A stretch of 64,000 bases of DNA, from positions 33,824,699 through 33,888,698 of the forward strand of contig JASWHV010000013.1 in NCBI GenBank assembly GCA_030760725.1, given 5' to 3'. How positions within the stretch are numbered: position 1 is the first letter of the stretch; every line of letters starts with the position of its first letter. Made by a program: the position numbers and the translations under genes. The notes below the pieces were generated by a model. That model was not told the origin of the DNA, did not search any database, and was given only the letters and a program-made list of their open reading frames with translations. The DNA is from Neostapfia colusana (lineage: Eukaryota; Streptophyta; Magnoliopsida; Poales; Poaceae). Shown piece after piece: positions 59,201-64,000 of the stretch.

Positions 59201-60694
59201 TGTTATAAGACTCAATCTATGCCTGGTGAATAGTGGTGAAGCCATCGCCATGGAACTGGACTTCACATTAGAGCAAGACATATGCGATGGTCAAAAGGAT
59301 GAGGAGAAGATACAAGAAATCCGACAACTCATCAAGGATAATAGAGCCCCTGGTTTCAGAGAGGATGAACAAGGTACGGTGTGGCACGGTAAAAGAATTT
59401 GTGTGCCTGAAGTGAAGGAGATCTGTGAATTGATTTTAAAGGAGGATCATGATTCCGACTATTCCATTCATCCTGGGACTACGAAGATGTACCATGACCT
59501 CAAGAGCAGGTATTGGTGGTATGGCATGAAGCGAGATGTCGCGGAACATGTTGCTCTATATGACACATGTCAGTTGGTGAAAGCAGAACATGAACGACCC
59601 GCGGGATTATTACAACCACTCATGGTGCCTGAATGGAAATGGGAAGAAATCGGTATGGATTTCATAGTGGGACTACCCAGGACCCAATCATGATATGATT
59701 CGATATGGGTCATCATCGACAGGCTAACCAAGGTAGCTCATTTTATTACTGTAAAAGAAAGCTACAGCGGATCCAAATTGGCGGAGTTTTACATGTCAAG
59801 GATCGTGTGTTACCATGGAGTGCCAAAGAAGATAGTGTCAGATCGAGGGACACAATTCACCTCAAGGTTCTGGCAGAAGTTACATGAAACCATGGGAACT
59901 CATCTGAATTTTAGCTCTTCCTATCATCCTTAGACTGACGGACAAACGGAAAGGACCAATCAGATCCTTGAGGACATGCTGAGAGCGTGTGCACTCAAGA
60001 ACAATCGGTGTTGGGATAAGAACTTACCTTATGCAGAGTTCTCCTATAACAACAGCTATCAGGCTAGTATGAAGATGTCACCATTTGAGGCTTTGTATGG
60101 GAGAAAGTGCAGAACTCCACTATTTTGGAACCAAACAGGGGAAAGTAAAGTGTTTGGGCCCGAGGTACTACAAGAAGCCGAGGAGAAAGTGAGGAAATCC
60201 GCAACAACTTGAGAATAGCACAGACACGACAAAAGAGCTATGCCGATGTACGAAGAAGAGAGCTCGTTTTCAACGTGGGGGACTATGTCTACCTCAAGGT
60301 GTCCCCTATCCGAGGACTACGTTGGTTCAAGGTGAAATGGAAGTTATCACCTCGATACATCAGAACCTTTCAAGTTCTGGAGAGGAAAGGTGAAGTGGCA
60401 TATCAACTAGAACTGCCGGCTCGACTATCAGATGTGCATGACGTGTTCCATGTGTCACAGCTCAAGAAATGTCTGAGGACGCCTGAAGAGATGTTAACCA
60501 TGAATGAGTTTGACGTAGCTGAGGATCTGTCTTATGCCGAGCAACCATTCAAGATCTTGGAGACAACGGAACGCCTCACAAGAAATAAAAGAATTCGGAT
60601 GTGCAAGGTGCAGTGGAAGCATCACTCGGAAGAGGAAGCCACATGGGAGCGAGAAGACAAGCTTAAGGCACAGTTTTCAGAATTGTTTTCCTAG
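56226..60694 (+). pseudogene. gag-pol: element B gag-pol, open for 1,155 codons then broken
   Basis: Start ATG directly after gatag. Gag core at residues ~60-240, zinc knuckle CFNCGEVGHYAHKC at 343-356, protease LFDSGATHSF (D405), RT with IDDILVFSK (D717/D718). RNase H reads YCNASG, so the first catalytic aspartate is asparagine (residue 864). The integrase zinc-region CxxC reads YDTC (Tyr1112 for Cys). The frame then stops at TGA 59691 (a glycine codon in relatives) and TAG near 59932 (glutamine). One base is missing near 60196, which moves the end of integrase and the chromodomain (KVQWKHHSEEEATWERED, about 60605-60660) into another frame, up to 60694. Two changed key residues plus the breaks make it inactive. 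Gag and pol share one frame, with no recoding signal needed. Confidence 0.93.
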
Positions 60695-60725
60695 AACCAC
60701 CAATCTCGAGGACGAGATTTCTTTT

Positions 60726-60739
60726 AAGGGGGGTAGAGC
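60726..60739 (+). other. element B polypurine tract
   Basis: aaggggggtagagc just before the 3' LTR, in the same context (ctcgaggacgag upstream) as in A. Confidence 0.85.
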
Positions 60740-62653
60740 TCTAACACCCCAAAACCTGTTAAGAGGGGAATTTAAAAATTTTTGGACGTATTGCATGTGG
60801 TGTAGAAATTCAAATTGGAATTCAAATTCAACTCAAAACAGAAAAGAAAAAGAAAAAGAAAAAAACAAAACCGCCGGCCAGTGGGCCGAAACCCACCAGC
60901 CGGCCCACCATACCCCCGCGCCAGCCCGCAGCCGCGCGCCCCTTTTCCCTCTCACTGACACGTGGGGCCCGCCGTCATCTTCTTCCTCGCGCGCGATCGG
61001 CCGACCCCGGGACACCTCTCTCTCCCGAATCAAAACTACCCCCTTAAAACCGCGTCCCCCAGCCGAATTCTTGTCCCGGACGACTCAAACTCGATCACAA
61101 CCGACACACCGCCCTCCCCCATCTATATAAACACCGGCATCGCCCCGTTTTCCCAACCCGTTCAGCTGTTTTTCCTCCCGGTGAGAACCGAAGCCCCGAT
61201 CACCGTTTTCTCTCGATCTTTGCTCGGGTTTTCTGATCTATCACGCCGATCCTGTTCCACCGCCTCCAGGGAATCACGCAGGTGCAGAAAACTCGGTAGA
61301 TTTCGCCCCAGATACAGCGCCGACGAGCATCGCCGCAATTCCATCTCGGACCTCGTCGCCGACCGTCTTCCAGGACCTCCGAGCTCATGAAAAACCCCGA
61401 GGTGAGATCCCCGACCTCCCCTCTACCGATCTATGCCATGAAATCCCAGTTTTAGAAGGAATAGACGATGATCCGAAGTTTTCCGGCGAGATCGCCGCCT
61501 CCCGCCGCCGCGCGCCGCCGGGCAGCGCAGCCCGCGCATAGCCAGAGCGACGTGGCCGCTTGTGCGCCGTCTATTTTAAATCGCACGGTAGAATTAAAAC
61601 CCGCGCGTACCGGTTCAATGATCTAATCTGAGCCGTCCACTTTAAATTGGACGGTCCACATCAGCCCCGCATTATAAAGGCCAGAATTCTTACGCGCTAC
61701 CCCCTGGGGATCTCGGAAAACACGAGCTAGCCCCGGAATCTTCTGATCTAGCCCCTGGAACTTCAGAAATTCATGTAAATTCATTTAAAAATCAGTTTTA
61801 GCACCTGGACTTAATGAAAATTAGGAAAAACCCTCTGTTATGTGTAGTTAGACCCCTGGAAATTTATGAAATAATACAATAGACCCTGTAGTGGGGTGAG
61901 TTTACCTTTTTAACCCTATATGATATTAAATTTAGGAATTTGAATATGTGATTAGGATTTAAAATTTAAAAGGTGAGACAAACACATTGTAAATTCAAAT
62001 TTAAACTCGCCTAGCACTTGGAAAACTTTAGAATGAGTTAAAAGTAGATTTTAAGCTGAAATGAATCTGTTTAATTGATTGTTCACATTTATTAGTTATA
62101 GGGACACATTTTTAGGTTAGGAAATAATTCTGAAAATTGGTAAAATAAATTTAAATTAGTTCACATCAGAGGAGAAGTTCTGAAATATATTATTTAATAT
62201 TTTGGATCAGAACCTATTCTGTTTTGATGATATGCCCTACTATTTAATATTAAAACTCACTTTTAGGCATAGAAAATATGTATGCATAACTAGAAAATGA
62301 TAAATGAAGTCTCCAAATCCAAAGACTTCAGTTTAGGATTTGGTAGAAGATCTGAAAACCCATTTGAAGTAGGAAATTACCTTCCATGCAAACTTGGTAG
62401 CTAAAGAGTGTATTAAAGAATTTGTTTAAATTGGAAATTCATATATATTGTGCAAACAGAAATCTGAATACAAAAGTTATAAATAATATACATATGTTTA
62501 AAAGTGCATGTTGTCTAAAAATCAACACATCTAGAGTAACCACAACACTTAGAAATGTGAATGACTATCATACGTATGTATGTGTGGAGTGAAAGTGTGA
62601 ACTATGTCTTATGGATTGTTGTTTTCTTTTGCTATGTGTGTTGGCATGAGTAG

Positions 62654-62722
62654 AACCTGCCCCAGAGCAAGTTCTTCCCTTCCAAGATTAGGACTATCCG
62701 TTCCCAGAGCAGCAGGAAGAAG
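62654..62722 (+). other. element B 3' LTR putative acidic exon a (internal stop)
   Basis: Same 69-base segment as 53448-53516, with a CAG codon changed to TAG after FQD. Confidence 0.4.
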
Positions 62723-63814
62723 GCAAGTGTCCTTGACCACTTTGATCCTATACTAGGATGTGTAGATAGAATTATTTGCATTGTCAATTGAAACATGAAA
62801 CCCATGCTAGGAAGTTTCCCTAGAATTGCATTACCTTGTTTCCTTGTAGCTTGGGTCGGGATTTATTTTATCATTTCATTTATTATTATGCTTATTCTTA
62901 GCCATGCTTAGAATGGGATAACTGGGGTATGAGATCATCAATTTATTTACCTTACTCTTGAATGAGATATTATGAGTTATGTAGAGGTAGGGATTGAGGC
63001 AAGTTGGATGATTTGGTTGGTGCTGGGTGCACGAGACTCGGGTTTGTGTTTAGTACTTGCCTAGATCCTAAGGACCGGTTCATGGAGCATGTAACCTGGC
63101 TTTACCGTGCCAACCACATGCTGAGATGGGGCAGCTTGGCCAATTAATTAGGTGTATCCCCGGCGTAGTATGGGTGTGTTGGATGGTGCGAGAAATAGGT
63201 GTCAGCTGGACTACCATATGAACCGCAAGGCTCAAGAGGGGGCCACTGCAGCGGGGTTGTAGCCTCTTGTATGCTGTTAGGGGTGAACCTCAGTGGGCCC
63301 ATGCTCGTCGGGAATCCCTTTGTAAAGGCTTCGTTGTGATCTCCTGGCTACACACCTGGGAAGTGTGAATGTGGTCCGTGGCCACTGGCATAATGGAGGT
63401 TCTTTTAGTCCACCCGACAGCAGGGGATGAAATCACTACATATGGGTACAGTGGTGCAAACTCTGCAGAGTCAAAACTGTCATGACAGTGTGCTCACTGT
63501 CAAGAGCAGCTTGGACTTATTCATGATTAGAGGATGATGACTTTGGAAGTTGTGGATGTTAAGCGGGGAGCTTAACATTTGAAATGATGTTATGGTTATT
63601 TGATTATGATGATGGGATGGGAGATTGGGACCATTTCACCTATGTAGTAATGTAGGTGCTTAATAAGCTAAGGTGATAGGTATTAATTGTGTGGTGCTTT
63701 AACCATGAGTTCAACCTCTCCTTGCTCTAGCCATGCATGACATAACATTCCCCCACTTGCTGAGTACCAACGGTACTCAAACTTGCATATTTGTTGGTTT
63801 ATATTGCTGCTTAG

Positions 63815-63873
63815 GTCAAGAGAATGATGTGGTGTACAATGACCAAGACTTCGGACCCGAAGAAGGATTCTAG
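63815..63873 (+). other. element B 3' LTR putative acidic exon b
   Basis: Reads QENDVVYNDQDFGPEEGF then TAG, unchanged at the protein level from the 5' copy. Confidence 0.48.
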
Positions 63874-64000
63874 GTTCATGGAGTCCCCCGGGCAACTCCT
63901 GTGACGGAGCCCACAAGAATAATATTCCGCTGCTATTTTATTTACATGTTATGAACTTATTATCGTCCATCGAGACGTATGCGTTGTAAGACATATTTAT

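Larger units (their letters stand above)
51511..64000 (+). mobile_element. Ty3/gypsy chromovirus B (3' LTR runs off the window)
   Basis: 5' LTR, PBS, ORF0, gag-pol, polypurine tract and all but about the last 120 bases of the 3' LTR. It has the same layout as A and is clearly homologous in ORF0 and gag-pol, but with a different U3 (TGTAACACCCC). In the first ~430 bases the LTR pair differs at about 17 sites by eye. gag-pol holds the longest uninterrupted frame in the window (1,155 codons). Confidence 0.94.
60740..64000 (+). repeat. element B 3' LTR, truncated by the window end
   Basis: Aligns with the 5' LTR from its first base but begins TCTAAC instead of TGTAAC, so the terminal TG is mutated. 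TATA at about 61124. Exon a at 62654-62722 here carries an internal TAG; exon b at 63815-63873 is open. About 120 bases are still to come beyond 64000. Confidence 0.92.

Overview
The window looks like intergenic DNA from a large-genome grass. It consists almost entirely of nested long-LTR retrotransposons. The grass assignment rests on an Au-type SINE, on Ty3/gypsy chromoviruses with 3.2-4.2 kb LTRs, and on an Opie/SIRE-like Ty1/copia relic. I could not name the species. I found no intact host protein gene, rRNA, CRISPR array or standalone tRNA gene.

Layout. (1) 1-5873: 3' part of a plus-strand chromovirus (F1), pol relic plus a 4.0 kb LTR. (2) 5874-14308: minus-strand chromovirus F2a, cut off in RT where F1 begins, with an Au SINE inside gag and its own 4.16 kb 5' LTR. 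(3) 14309-16507: an LTR end fragment, then most of a plus-strand LTR (F3). (4) 16508-17475 and 44270-45155: two pieces of one minus-strand copia element. Between them lies F2b (17476-44264, TSD CTAGC), a nearly complete minus-strand relative of F2a. (5) Inside the 3' LTR of F2b sits element A (20306-32487, plus, TSD CCGGG). (6) Beyond the copia piece, LTR F4a (45156-47073 and 51004-51510, minus) is interrupted by its sister solo LTR F4b (47074-50998), then by element B (51511 to past the window end, plus). Five-base target duplications at most joints give the order: copia first; then F2b, F4a and probably F3; then A (in F2b), F4b and B (in F4a).

How the parts work. A and B are the informative elements. 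Each has an LTR promoter (TATA box), a leader exon ending in a strong splice donor, an initiator-Met-tRNA primer site, an extra ORF upstream of gag (called ORF0 here), and one gag-protease-RT-RNaseH-integrase-chromodomain frame, followed by a polypurine tract and the 3' LTR. ORF0 and gag-pol both start directly after an AG splice acceptor, so leader splicing could give separate mRNAs. All coding regions carry nonsense codons, frameshifts or active-site changes, so none of these copies should be autonomous.

The most unusual signals are two. First, the first ~14-22 residues of ORF0 in both A and B align without gaps to the N-terminal tail of histone H3 around K9/S10 (both contain KSTGG), in elements whose integrase also carries a chromodomain. 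Second, four LTR families contain a pair of short, acidic, phase-matched exon-like segments inside the LTR itself, the first ending at an AG|GCAAG donor typical of GC-AG introns. Conserved palindrome clusters in the LTRs are a third, weaker signal. Functions for all three are inference.
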